The notes under the pieces are model-generated. The model did not search any database. It was not told where the DNA came from and saw only the letters and a program-made list of their open reading frames with translations. The position numbers were made by a program, and so were the translations under genes. This document shows, piece after piece, positions 11,116-20,970 of a DNA stretch of 64,000 bases (positions within the stretch are counted from its first letter, which is position 1; the number at the start of each line of letters is the position of its first letter). The stretch covers positions 105,500 through 169,499 of the forward strand of contig CAWCTB010000023.1 of NCBI GenBank assembly GCA_963798275.1, written 5' to 3'. Source of the DNA: CAWCTB01 sp963798275. Its GTDB lineage: Bacteria; Acidobacteriota; Terriglobia; Terriglobales; Acidobacteriaceae.

Positions 11116-11559
11116 ATGCTTGATCTTTTTTCACGAAGCTCGACCCGAGGGCAACGAACCTTCGTCGCTGGCGCTCGGTCCCCTGGAAGTTTCCGTGATG
11201 GACGTCGTATGGAAGAGGGGAACGTGCAACGTGCGGGAGGTGGTTCAGCAACTGGATCGCACCCTGGCCTACACGACCATCATGACCACGATGGATCGTC
11301 TTTATAAGAAGGGCTTGCTGGATGCGCGCAGAAGTACGATCGTGCCTTTCTCTACACTGCGCGGTTGTCGCGCGAGGAGTGGGAACGGCAGCGGACGGGC
11401 GACCTACTGGCCGGTTTCCTTACTGGACCAACCCCGTCGCACGAACTGTTGCTCTCCTGCCTGGTAGACGCCGTAGGCGAGCACGATCCGCATCTGCTCG
11501 ATCAGTTGGAAGAAAAAATCCAATCGAAGCGGCGCACCCTTTCCGGAGAGAACAAGTAA
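11116..11559 (+). CDS. BlaI/MecI/CopY-family transcriptional repressor (frameshifted)
   Basis: Winged-helix repressor of the BlaI/MecI family, which normally pairs with a membrane M56 protease. Visible are SLALGPLEVSVMDVVWKRG (start of the winged helix), TLAYTTIMTTMDRLYKKGLL (recognition helix) and the C-terminal dimerisation segment ending ERQRTGDLL to LSGENK. The reading frame is broken about three times: probable missing T in the T run near 11126-11131 (restoring MLDLFFTKLDPRATN), a missing C near 11158, and a missing A at 11332-11333 (restoring DARRKYDRAFLYTARL). These repairs are inferred from family expectation. The stop codon abuts the GTG of the M56 gene, so the two are co-transcribed. 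Confidence 0.8.
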
Positions 11560-12555
11560 GTGGTGCTGCCTTACCTACTGCGGCTGCTCTGTCTGTGCCT
11601 GGCGGCGTTCTTCCTGACGCATGCAGCCACAGCCTTGGTATTGTGGCTGAGCGCACCCGCGGCCCTTCGTGTGGCGGCAAGGGCCAATCCGCACTTCTCC
11701 GCGAGGTTCCTGTTCGCCTTCCGGATGTTTCCGCTTGCCTTCACCGCTCTCATCATCTTTGGGTTCTGCGTGCCCAGCTATCTCTGGCTGGAACCGCAGG
11801 CTGCAGGCGAGAAAGTTGGCTACGATTGTCTGGCCGCCGCCGGGCTAGGAGCCGCGGTGCTGTTGATTGCACTCCTTCGGGCAGGCGTCTCGATTGTGCG
11901 TACCAATCGTTACCTGAGCACCTGCGAGCGGCAGGGCCGGAAAATGGAAATCCAGGGAGCGCCTTCACCCGTGCTGGTCGTCGGACAGGATGTTCCGGTC
12001 ATGGCGATTGCGGGCGTGGTTCACCCCAGGCTGATCGTGTCGCAGAGCGTCATGCAGAGGCTCACCCCGGAACAACGCGAAGCTGCCTTCCGGCATGAGA
12101 ATGCGCACCACACGTCGCGTGACAATCTCAAGCGTTTCTTCTGCTTGCTGGCGCCGGATGCGCTGCCGTTCTGGTCGGGGTTCAAACCGGTCGAGCGCCA
12201 GTGGGCGAAGTACACCGAGTGGACCGCCGATGATCGTGCCGTGGCGGGCAGCTCGGAGCGCGCCCTTGCGCTGGCGGCTGCACTGGTCTCGGTCGCCAAG
12301 CTGGGAGCCGTCCATCAACCTCCGTACGTGGTGTCGTCACTGATGGCTTCGACGCTGGTGCGGGAAGATGACAACCTGCGCGTTCGTGTCGATCGTCTCC
12401 TGCGCGAGCAGCAGTACACCGAGAAGCCGCTGGCTCCATTGGTTGCGGTCGGACGCACCGTGGCACTTGTCACTGGCGGCCTGGTCGCACTGGTTGCAGT
12501 TTGGCCGGAAAGTCTGTCGTCTGTTCACAGGATTCTCGAGACGCTCATCCAGTAG
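11560..12555 (+). CDS. M56-family membrane metallopeptidase (BlaR1/MecR1-like)
   Basis: A 331-residue membrane protease of the M56 family, the partner that cleaves a BlaI-type repressor. There are about four hydrophobic segments: residues 1-30, 55-75, 88-110 and one near the C-terminus. The zinc motif HENAH (HExxH) occurs at AFRHENAHHTSRDN, followed by the downstream WTADDRA region expected to supply the third ligand. Unlike BlaR1/MecR1 it lacks the extracellular penicillin-binding sensor domain, so its signal is unknown. The GTG start directly follows the repressor stop; GGAG lies about 10 bases upstream inside the previous gene. Frame intact. Confidence 0.85.
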   Translation: MVLPYLLRLLCLCLAAFFLTHAATALVLWLSAPAALRVAARANPHFSARFLFAFRMFPLAFTALIIFGFCVPSYLWLEPQAAGEKVGYDCLAAAGLGAAVLLIALLRAGVSIVRTNRYLSTCERQGRKMEIQGAPSPVLVVGQDVPVMAIAGVVHPRLIVSQSVMQRLTPEQREAAFRHENAHHTSRDNLKRFFCLLAPDALPFWSGFKPVERQWAKYTEWTADDRAVAGSSERALALAAALVSVAKLGAVHQPPYVVSSLMASTLVREDDNLRVRVDRLLREQQYTEKPLAPLVAVGRTVALVTGGLVALVAVWPESLSSVHRILETLIQ

Positions 12556-12575
12556 CGCCCGGAGACGCTTACCGG

Positions 12576-13664
12576 CTACTCGCCGAGGTATACCGGGCTG
12601 GCATACCCTGTCATTTCCAGATATCCCACTCCACCGATGCGCGCACCGTGACGCGTGCCGTCGATGGTAATTGCGCCTTCCCAATAGGTCAGGCTGCGGT
12701 GGGTATCGCTGACGAGTTCCTGGTTATCCAACGGAGTGGCGATGTTCAGGTCCAGACTGAGCGATGGAATGGTCACGTGCCACTGAATGGGATACGTCGC
12801 ATGGGTAGCCGGGCTGGAATAAGTTTTGCCGGTGGGCTCCATGCTGAAGTCCGATCGCGCCAGGAACGTGCTCTTGCCCGCGGTGTCGACATAGGTGCCG
12901 GAAGAGAAGGGCTCGACCGACCCGTCTTTGCGGCGGAGTCGGTAGAGCATGATCTCGGTGTTGTCGTCGAGCTGCAGGCTCAGCCAGTCCCATCCCGCCT
13001 GCTCGTTCTCCAGCTTGTGAGTGAAGAACTCATGGTCCATCCACGAGGTTCCCGTCACCTCATACTGCTTTCCCTTCAGGTCGATCGTGCCATCGGTCAT
13101 CAGCCGGGTAACCGAAATGTAATGCGAGGCGTGGCCTATGCCCGCCGACTTCTGACTCACACCGTTCTGGCCATGAATCACCGGCGGCTTGTGGCTCGCA
13201 AGTTGAAAGTGCAGAGAAAACTGCTCGCTCACGGCCTGTAATTGCTGGCTGTCTCCGCTCCACGCGGTCTGCCAGTTGCCGTTCCAGACACGCTTTTCTT
13301 GCAGACTCGCCCCTGCCAGCCCAGGGCCCGGACGGTTCACCCGCTGTGTGTGGTAGTAACGCCCCCCATCGATATCGCTTAACGCAAGATGCGCAACGTA
13401 GAGATCGTTCACGGCCCACGGACCGGTCTGAGATGGGTCGCGGCTCACAGCCAGCCGGAAGAACGTCAGTTCGTATCCAAAGCGGTGGCCGTCGGCGGCT
13501 TTCAGGTTCCCGGTGTAATACCACCACTCGGTGCGGTATTCGGGATGATTGAAATGGTCGCGTGGAAACTCGTAATGATATCCGGGCATTGCCACCTGGT
13601 ACTGTGCCGGCAGCGGCATGACCATCAAGAGCACGAGCAACGTTGCCGTAAGGCTATTCCTCAT
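12576..13664 (-). CDS. AttH/CrtC-like lipocalin-fold secreted protein
   Basis: A 362-residue exported protein of the AttH/carotenoid 1,2-hydratase-like (lipocalin-like, DUF2006) family. The signal peptide is MRNSLTATLLVLLMVMPLPA. The domain begins with FPRDHFNHPEYRTEWWYYTGNL and continues with GYELTFFRLAV and SWMDHEFFTHKL, which are typical family blocks. It is the last gene of a three-gene minus-strand operon (ABC ATPase, FtsX-type permease, this protein); its ATG overlaps the permease end by 11 bases. The same set of functions forms attEFGH in Agrobacterium. The cargo is unknown, so a lipid or lipoprotein export role is inference. Frame intact. Confidence 0.82.
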   Translation of the reverse strand: MRNSLTATLLVLLMVMPLPAQYQVAMPGYHYEFPRDHFNHPEYRTEWWYYTGNLKAADGHRFGYELTFFRLAVSRDPSQTGPWAVNDLYVAHLALSDIDGGRYYHTQRVNRPGPGLAGASLQEKRVWNGNWQTAWSGDSQQLQAVSEQFSLHFQLASHKPPVIHGQNGVSQKSAGIGHASHYISVTRLMTDGTIDLKGKQYEVTGTSWMDHEFFTHKLENEQAGWDWLSLQLDDNTEIMLYRLRRKDGSVEPFSSGTYVDTAGKSTFLARSDFSMEPTGKTYSSPATHATYPIQWHVTIPSLSLDLNIATPLDNQELVSDTHRSLTYWEGAITIDGTRHGARIGGVGYLEMTGYASPVYLGE

Positions 13665-16198
13665 GCACCACCTCGATAGGATTCAGCCGCGTCGCGATGC
13701 GCGCCGGATAGAAGCCAGCCAGCACCGTTGCCAGGTAAACCACGCTCAGCGCTCCGAGCAACACCGCTACCGGCCAGTGGAATTGTATGGTCCATCCAAA
13801 CGACTGTTTGTTGATGACGAAGACCAGCAGCAGCGACAGGAAAACTCCCAGCACCGATCCAGCGAGGTTGGCGAGCAATCCGAGCAGACCGGCCTCCACC
13901 AGGATCAGCTTGCGAATCTGGGGCAGCGATGCGCCCAGGAAACGCAGCAGCGCGATCTCCCGCTGGCGATCGATGACGAGGGCCAACAATGCGCCGGCAA
14001 TTCCCATCACCGCAACGACGATGGCCACGGCCTCCAGCGCATACGTAATCGCGAAGGTGCGGTCGAATATCCGCAAGGCTTCTTTGCGCAGCGCGCGATT
14101 GCTAAAGATCAGGATGTTGTGTCCGGCAACGGCCTGCTCAACTTCGGCTTTGACCGTGTCCAGGTCCCATCCCGGCGCGACGTACACTGCCAAATTCGAA
14201 GGCGCTTCGTCGGGCAAATACCGCAACAGCACCGAACGGTCGGCGACGAGGTATCCTTTCTCGCTGCCGTAATCGTAGAACACGTCGATCACGCGAAAGG
14301 GCACGTGAGCATTGCCCAGAGGGAGAGGGATCAGGTCCCCTGCGCGCACATGATGCTTGTTGGCGAAGGGTTCGCTGACCACGATGTTATTGCCCTTGCG
14401 CATCTCTTCGTATACGACGGCGCTGTTTCTCCCGGACAGGAACTCAGTACCGTCGATTATGTGTATGCCCAGTGTGTCTGCCGAACCCAACGTCGCAGGC
14501 ATGCCCTGGTAACTGATCTCGTAGCCGCGGAAGCGATCCATGCCGGCAACGCCGGGCAGACGGGCAATCACATCGCTAAGCTGTGGGTCGATGGTCGGAT
14601 GCCGATCGGAAGCCGGGTCGCCCGCCGGCCGCAAAAACAGATCAGCCTTGAGCTGGGAATCGATCCATATCTGCACCGTCTGGCGGAAGCTGCCCACCAT
14701 GATTCCCACCGCGACCATCATCGCGATTGCCGTGGCCAGTGCGCCAACCAGGACAGAGCTCCGGCGCAGGGAGGACGACAGGCTGCGCGAGGCGAGCATT
14801 GCTTCCACTCCCATCGTGCGCCGCAAGAGATTCGATGAGACCGCGCTCAAAGCACTGATCATTGCCGGAATAGCAAAAGCGGTCGCAGCGATGAGCAGCA
14901 GCGCTGACAGGTATCCGAGAAACGGCTTGCCTGCAATCGCCGGCGATTGCGAAGCGGCGATGCCAGCCAGTGCGAAGACCATGGCAATCCCGAGGTCGCG
15001 CTTCTTGTGAACCCGCGCTGCGTACTCACGCTCGCCTCGTGCCATGGCTTCGACCGGAGAAACCAGCGACGCCTCACGTGCCGGCGCAGCCGCCGATGCC
15101 AGTGAGACTACGATCCCGACGAACAGGCCGAGCGTAACGGTCGCCGGTGTCAACTCGATGGGCGCCGGCCTGCTGCTGACGTAAAGCGCATCGACGGTTC
15201 GCCCCAGCAATTCGACTGCTCCGGAGGCCAGCACGCGCCCGAGGAAAATACCTAGGACTCCTCCAGCGACGCCGAAACACGCCGCCTCTCCGAGGAAGGC
15301 CGCCATGATGGCGCCTCCGCGTAGCTCCGAGCGCGCGGACGATGCCGATTTCGGCGCGCCTGCGGACGACAGAAACCGAGATGGTGTTGTAGATGAGGAA
15401 CGAACCAACGACCAGGGCGACGTAGCTGAGGATGCGCAGGTTCCAGCGAAACGCTGCCAGCATGCGGCGATTGTCGACGGTTTGACTGCCTTCGCGCCGC
15501 AGTTCGACTCCGCCGGGGAGTGCCGGTTTCAGGCGCGACTCCCAGGTTTCAATCGATGCCGAGTCAGGGACGTTGACCAATACCCGATCCACCCGGTCCA
15601 CACGATTCAGGTCACGTTGCGCCGTCGCAATGTCCATCAAAACGAAGTTGCCGGCGTTGTCCGGATCCTTCAGCAAGCCCCGAACCGTGTACTCGTGCGT
15701 CTCATCATTGACCTGCAGGCGAAGCTTGTCGCCGGTCTTGACTCCGAGGTGTTCGCTCACCCAAACATTGCTGCCTTCGCGGAAGCTCTTGAAATCGTCG
15801 CTGCTGAACTCCGCCGCGTTCTGACTGCCCTCGGCAGAGGCGAACGCTGACGCGTCGCCCACCAGATCAAGGCCGATCAGCGGAAGGGTCTGTTTCGGGT
15901 TGGCGACCACCACGTAGTCTTCGATACGGGGGTGAATGGCAATCGGATAGGGAAGTTGTGCCAGCTTCCCGACGACGCGGTCGGGCACACCGCCCACGGC
16001 GGTGACTTCAAGCCCGGCATCGCCCACCAGGGTCTCCATTGAGGAGCGGAACGATCCTGCGGCCGCGTTTCCGGCGAGCTCGATCGCCAGCACGACGGCC
16101 ACACCGAGTGCGACCGCAAAGATAATGAGCGAAGTACGCAACGGCTCGCGGAAGAAGGGCCGCATGATCAACTGGTAAAAGACTCGAAGGCGCGACAT
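13654..16198 (-). CDS. FtsX/MacB-type ABC transporter permease (frameshifted)
   Basis: An approximately 848-residue permease with two FtsX-like halves, the size of LolC/E- or YbbP-like permeases. The N-terminal helix (SLIIFAVALGVAVVLAIEL) is followed by a large periplasmic domain, then three helices around residues 270-390 (ALVVGSFLIYNTISVSVV), a second periplasmic domain and a final three-helix block with RQREIALLRFLGAS. One surplus base near 15316-15322 breaks the frame at RALGATR|GAIMAAFLGE. It begins one base after the stop of the ABC ATPase and overlaps the AttH-like gene by 11 bases. Likely substrates for the class are lipoproteins or lipids; none is identified here. Confidence 0.85.
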
Positions 16199-16199
16199 T

Positions 16200-16931
16200 C
16201 TAATTCCGGGTTGTCGATTCCACTCGGCCGTCGCGCATGGTAACGATGGCGTCGCAGAAACGCGAGGACTCGAGGCTGTGGGTGGCCATCAGGATCGCCG
16301 TACCCCGCTCATCGGCAATGCGCCGCAGCAGTTCGAGGATGACGTTGCCCGTCGTAGTGTCGAGATTGCCCGTGGGTTCATCGGCCAGCAGGAGCATGGG
16401 CTCGTGCACCATGGCGCGAGCGATCGCAACCCGCTGCATTTGTCCGCCGGAAAGCTGGTGTGGCATGCGCGCGCCGAGATCGGCCAACTCGACGAGCTGA
16501 AGCTGACGTTGCGCGCGCTCGCGGGTGCCGGGTTCGCCTGCAAGCAACAGAGGGAGTTCCACGTTTTCCAGCACCGACAGCGTATGCAGCAGTTGAAACG
16601 CCTGAAAGATGAAGCCCACCTTGGTCCGGCGCACGCGCGTTAAGCCAGCGTCGTCCAGGGCTGAAGTGGAAACTCCATCGAGCCAGACCGTTCCCGAGGT
16701 GGGGAAGTCCATGGCGCCTGCGAGATTCAGCAAGGTCGATTTGCCGCAGCCGCTGCGTCCTACCAGGGTGACGAACTCGCCCGGAGAAACGTTGAGCGAT
16801 ACCCCGTCAACCGCGTGAACGATCTGGCCGTCGGAGACGTAATTCTTGTGGACGTCCGCAAGACGCAACAATGCGTTCGTGTTTTCCTGAGCCAGCCCCG
16901 CTCGCTTGCCCTGTAATTCAAAAAAGTTCAT
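16200..16931 (-). CDS. ABC transporter ATP-binding protein (LolD/MacB class)
   Basis: A 243-residue cytoplasmic ATPase that powers the downstream permease. Motifs in order: Walker A GRSGCGKST (58-66), Q-loop FIFQAFQLL, signature LSGGQMQRVAIARA near 152, Walker B LLLADEPTGNLD near 175 and switch His in MATHS. The LolD-like pattern (short, extra residues before strand 1) fits FtsX-type permeases. It is the first gene of the ATPase-permease-AttH operon. The start ATG at 16931 gives MNFFELQGKRAG; the conserved domain starts near residue 20. Frame intact. Confidence 0.92.
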   Translation of the reverse strand: MNFFELQGKRAGLAQENTNALLRLADVHKNYVSDGQIVHAVDGVSLNVSPGEFVTLVGRSGCGKSTLLNLAGAMDFPTSGTVWLDGVSTSALDDAGLTRVRRTKVGFIFQAFQLLHTLSVLENVELPLLLAGEPGTRERAQRQLQLVELADLGARMPHQLSGGQMQRVAIARAMVHEPMLLLADEPTGNLDTTTGNVILELLRRIADERGTAILMATHSLESSRFCDAIVTMRDGRVESTTRN

Positions 16932-17312
16932 GAAAAGAGTGCAGAGAATTTGGATGAAACTAAAGGTTGGATGGCGCAGAGCTGTCCCACGCCGCAGTTT
17001 TTGACCCTCATTCGCAAACCGGGGAAAAGCGATGAGGGATAATTTTGAATGTCACGTGTCATGCCGATGAAACTTTTGCTCCACAAGAAAGCGACGAATT
17101 GCCTGGAAACGACGTTCTGGTTCGGGCGTAAACCGGTTTCGGCCTGCGACCTGCGCGGTTTGTTTGCTTCCATTACTCGGGTGTTGCCTCCGCCCCATCT
17201 ATCGCGTACGATCGAATATGATCGTTTGTGATTGTTCTCTGGCATCGATCTGAGGTGGAGCGTTGGCAGCGGTTGCTGTATGGTGGTTTGTTCCTGCCGA
17301 CCGGAGAGCCAT
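16932..17312. other. Intergenic region, divergent promoters expected
   Basis: About 380 bases between the divergent ABC ATPase and the AmpG-like permease. Short open frames occur on both strands here but have no recognisable domain, no convincing ribosome-binding site and no codon bias. I see no RNA gene; promoters for both directions must lie here but I cannot place them reliably. Confidence 0.5.
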
Positions 17313-18621
17313 TTGAATTTGGAGACAGCAGCGGTAACGACCAGGGAATACCAGCCCACCAAGACCCATCCGGCCGCCTGGGTGCCGACCCTCTATTTCG
17401 CGGAAGGCCTGCCGTTTTACGCCGTCGGCATGATGGCGCTGATCTTCTATCAGCGCATGGGAATCGACAATGAGACCATCACCGCGACGGTAAGCCTGCT
17501 CGGCCTGCCGTGGTCGCTGAAGCCGCTGTGGAGTCCGCTTCTCGAGATGTACAAGACGAAGAAATTCTTCGTTGTGCTGCTGGAATTCGTCGGTGGCCTC
17601 AGTCTTGGCTTGTTCGCGCTCTGCCTGCCGCTGCCGGGATACTTTCGTTACAGCATCGCGTTTCTTGCGCTCATTGCGTTCTGCTCTTCCACTCACGACA
17701 TCGCCGCCGACGGACTCTACATCGGCAGCCTCACTCCTAGGCAGCAGGCGGCGTATGCCGGCTGGCAAGGCGGGTTCTACAACGTTGCGCGCTTTTTCGC
17801 CCAGGGCGGGCTCATCATCCTGGCCGGCATTCTCGAATCGCACATGCCGGTAGTGAAGGCTTGGATGATCATCTTCGCTTCCGCCGGGCTGATTCTGATC
17901 GCCATCAGCGCTTACCACGCGCGCATACTTCCCATCGGCAGCGAGGCGCAACGTGCGGATAATTTTCGTGCCATGGTCGCCACCTTCTGGGACGTCGTCA
18001 AGAGCTTCTTTCAAAAGCCGCACATCTGGTTTCTGCTGACCTTCATCCTGTTGTACCGCATGGGAGAGGGGCAGGTGGTCAAGGTCGGGCCCGCTCTTCC
18101 TGAAGGGAGCTCGCGAACAAGGCGGACTCGGCCTTAGCACCGCGCAATTCGGCACGATTTACGGCACCTTCGGAACCGGGGCGTTCATCATCGGCACCGT
18201 GCTTGGCGGATACTTCACCTCCTGGATCGGACTGAAGCGCGCGCTCCTGCCGCTGATCGCTGTCATGAACCTGCCCATGCTCGCGTACGTTTACTTGAGC
18301 GTCGCCATGCCCACCAGCCACGTGCTGATCACCATCGCCATGACGCTGGAGATGTTTGGCTACGGCTTCGGCTTCGTGGGTGTAATTCTTCTGATGATGC
18401 AGGAGATCGCGCCGGGTAAATATCAGACCGCGCACTACGCCTTCGCGAATTCGCTGATGAACCTCGGCCTGATTCTGCCCGGAGCAGCCAGCGGTTTTAT
18501 CCAGATGCGCCTGGGATACCGCCATTTTTTCCTTTGGGTGCTTATTTCCACGATACCGGCGCTGGCACTGTCGCGATTTGTGCCTATTCATGGTGGTGTG
18601 CAGGCCACCGCGGAACGCTAA
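17313..18621 (+). CDS. AmpG-like MFS permease (frameshifted)
   Basis: A roughly 435-residue major facilitator of the AmpG/acetyl-CoA-transporter type with about 12 hydrophobic segments. It has the typical start PTLYFAEGLPFYAVGMMALIF, a short inter-helix loop and STHDIAADGLYIG. AmpG imports GlcNAc-anhydromuropeptides; relatives may carry other amino-sugar oligosaccharides. An extra C in CCC at 18090-18092 shifts the frame (KVGP|LFLKGAREQGG). The TTG at 17313 is chosen because GGAG ends 6 bases before it; another TTG at 17319 is possible. It lies 77 bases before the sugar-nucleotide/phosphomutase fusion and the chitobiose phosphorylase on the same strand, so import of chitin oligosaccharide is a reasonable inference. 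Confidence 0.82.
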
Positions 18622-18698
18622 CGGTTGAACATGTTTCTTAACTTGATCTGTCATCGGTTCGTTCAATCCAGCGTGCCAGATCATGGGATTTCCTAGTC

Positions 18699-20970
18699 AT
18701 GGCAGAACGTTCGCAATCGTCTCCGTCGCAACTGAAAGCAGTCATTCTGGCTGCGGGCAAAGACGCCATCGCAACCAATGGTGGTCCGCTGGTTCTACAG
18801 AAGCTTGGCGAGCAAAGCATCCTGCAAACGGTCGTGCACAACGCACTGCAGGTGGTCGCCCCCACCAACATCTACGTTGTGGTTGCGCCCGGCCAGGAAG
18901 AAGTGCAGCAACAGCTTGGTCCGAACTTTCACTATGTCACGCAGGAGAAGCCTCTGGGCACCGGAGATGCCGTGTTGCAGGCGTGCAAGGCACTCGCCGA
19001 AGTCTCCGGCAACCTGCTCATCCTCTATGGCGACACGCCGCTGTTCCGGCCTGATTCGATCCGCGGGCTGCTCAATCGTCACGAACTGCGGCAGGCGCAT
19101 CTGACGCTGCTCACCGCGGTGGTGGATCGTCCGCTGTCCTACGGACGCATCATCCGCGACGCGGGCGGCCAGATCATCGACATCATCGAAGGCCCGGAAG
19201 CGTCCCCGGAGGTGCGCGCAATCCATGAGGTCAATGTCGGAGCGTACGTCGTCGACGCGGCCGTCATCTTCGCTGCTCTGCAGCGGCTGACGCCAAGTCC
19301 TGTCGATGGCGAGTATCGGCTGACTGATTGTGTGCACCAGTTGATCCGCTCCGGCCTGCGCGTCGAGAGCTACCAGATTTACGATCAGGACGAAGTGCAG
19401 GGCATCAACACGCCCGAGGACCTGGAGAAAGCCGAGTTCATCCTGCAAAAGCGTCTCTACCGCCCACGCCGTCAGGAGCAGCAGAACCTGATCGCCTTCG
19501 GCACCGGAGGCTGGCGCGCGCTGATCGGCGAAGGCTTCACCATGCACAACGTTCGCCGGCTCACCCAGGCGTCTGGCCAACGAGATCACGCGCCAATCGC
19601 AGGAAAAGAAAGGCGTCATCATCGGGTACGATCGGCGCTTTCTTTCCAAGCAAGCGGGCGAGGCGGCAGCCGAAGTCTTCGCGGGAAACAACATTCCCAC
19701 CATTCTGCTCACGGAAGATGCGCCGACACCTCTCATCACCTACGCGACCGCGGTGCAAGGGTCAGCCTATGGCCTGGCGTTTACAGCCAGCCACAATCCG
19801 CCCGAGTGGAATGGGCTGAAGGTGTTTCATGGCGACGGTTCGCTGCTGCTCGACCACGAAACCAGCCAGATCGAACAGGAAGCCAACGCGTTGAACTCGC
19901 GTGATGTCGTGAAGCTGGAACTCGACCTCGCACTTGAGGCGGGAATTGTCGAGCAGAAGGATTTCACCAATGAATACGTCGACGCGGTTGAGAAGCTGAT
20001 CGACCTGGTAGCCATCCGCGAGGCCGGGTTGCGCGTCATTGTCGATCCCATGTACGGAGTGGGCCAGTTGACGCTGGGCACGGTCCTGACCGAGGCTCGT
20101 TGCCGCGTCACTTTCATTCATGAGCGCCACAACCCGCTCTTCGGGGGCCGCTCGCCGGCTCCGAATGCGGAGGCACTGCGGCTGCTCAGCTCCGAGATGC
20201 AGGAGTCGAATTACGATCTCGGCCTGGCCATGGATGGCGATGCCGACCGGGTCGCAATGCTGGATGAGCGCGGACGCTATGTTTCCATCAACGACATTCT
20301 TCTGCTGCTGTACTGGTACATGCACGAGGTTCGCGGCGAGCGGGGAGGAGTGGTTCGCAACCTCTCGACCACCCACCTGCTCGACCGCCTGGCGAAGAAG
20401 CTGGGCGAGCAATCCTACGAGACGCCAGTCGGATTCAAGCACATCGTCTCGGGCATGCAGGAACATAACGCCGTGCTGGGCGGCGAGTCGTCGGGCGGCT
20501 TGACCATCCGCGGGCACATCCTCGGGAAGGATGGCATTTTTGCCTGCGCACTGGTGGTGGAGATGCTCGCGAAGACCGGGAAGAAAGTTTCCGAGTTGCT
20601 GAAGCAAGTCTACGACCTGACCGGAGCGCTGTACTTCGTGGAAGAGAGCTTGCCCGCAACCCCGGAGATGCGGATCGCGGTTCCCAGGCGATTGAAGGAC
20701 GCGCCGACCAGCCACATTGGGCCGTATCGCGTCGTCGATATTTCGCACATGGACGGAATCAAGCTGCGGCTGGAGAACGATAACTGGGCGCTGCTGCGTT
20801 TTTCGGGGACGGAGCCGGTCTTGCGCCTCACCGTGGAAGCCGATACTCCAGAAAAGGCGCAGGAGATGTTGCAATGGCTGCGGCAGTTCGTGACAGCCGA
20901 GAGCGGCAAGTCTGGCAAGAAGGAAGCGAAAAGGAAAGCGGAGGCGACGAGTGCAATACGGGCACTTTGA
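18699..20970 (+). CDS. Sugar nucleotidyltransferase-phosphohexomutase fusion (frameshifted)
   Basis: A two-domain enzyme of about 757 residues. Residues 1-260 resemble the GlmU pyrophosphorylase domain (KAVILAAGK, LGTGDAVLQA, LYGDTPLF, EVNVGAYV, GINTPEDLEKAE). The rest is an alpha-D-phosphohexomutase: phosphoserine loop TASHNPPEWNGLK, metal loop MDGDADRVAM, sugar loop GGESSGGLTIRGH and phosphate loop RFSGTEPVLRL. An extra base near 19572 splits it (RRLTQA|LANEITRQ). The usual GxGTRM...PK signature of the first domain reads GKDAIATNGGPLV, so the Arg and Lys that bind phosphates in GlmU seem absent. The last codons overlap the phosphorylase start by 20 bases, implying co-translation. Its likely role is handling GlcNAc-1-phosphate (to GlcNAc-6-P or UDP-GlcNAc), by inference from the neighbour. 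Confidence 0.82.

Noticed and set aside
13618..14838. 406-codon plus-strand open frame over the permease gene
   Set aside because: It is antisense to a clear FtsX-type permease; its protein is Arg/His/Gln-rich without domain similarity, typical of a shadow frame in G+C-rich DNA.
17049..17231. 60-codon frame upstream of the AmpG-like permease
   Set aside because: No ribosome-binding site, no domain and inconsistent codon use; probably non-coding promoter DNA.
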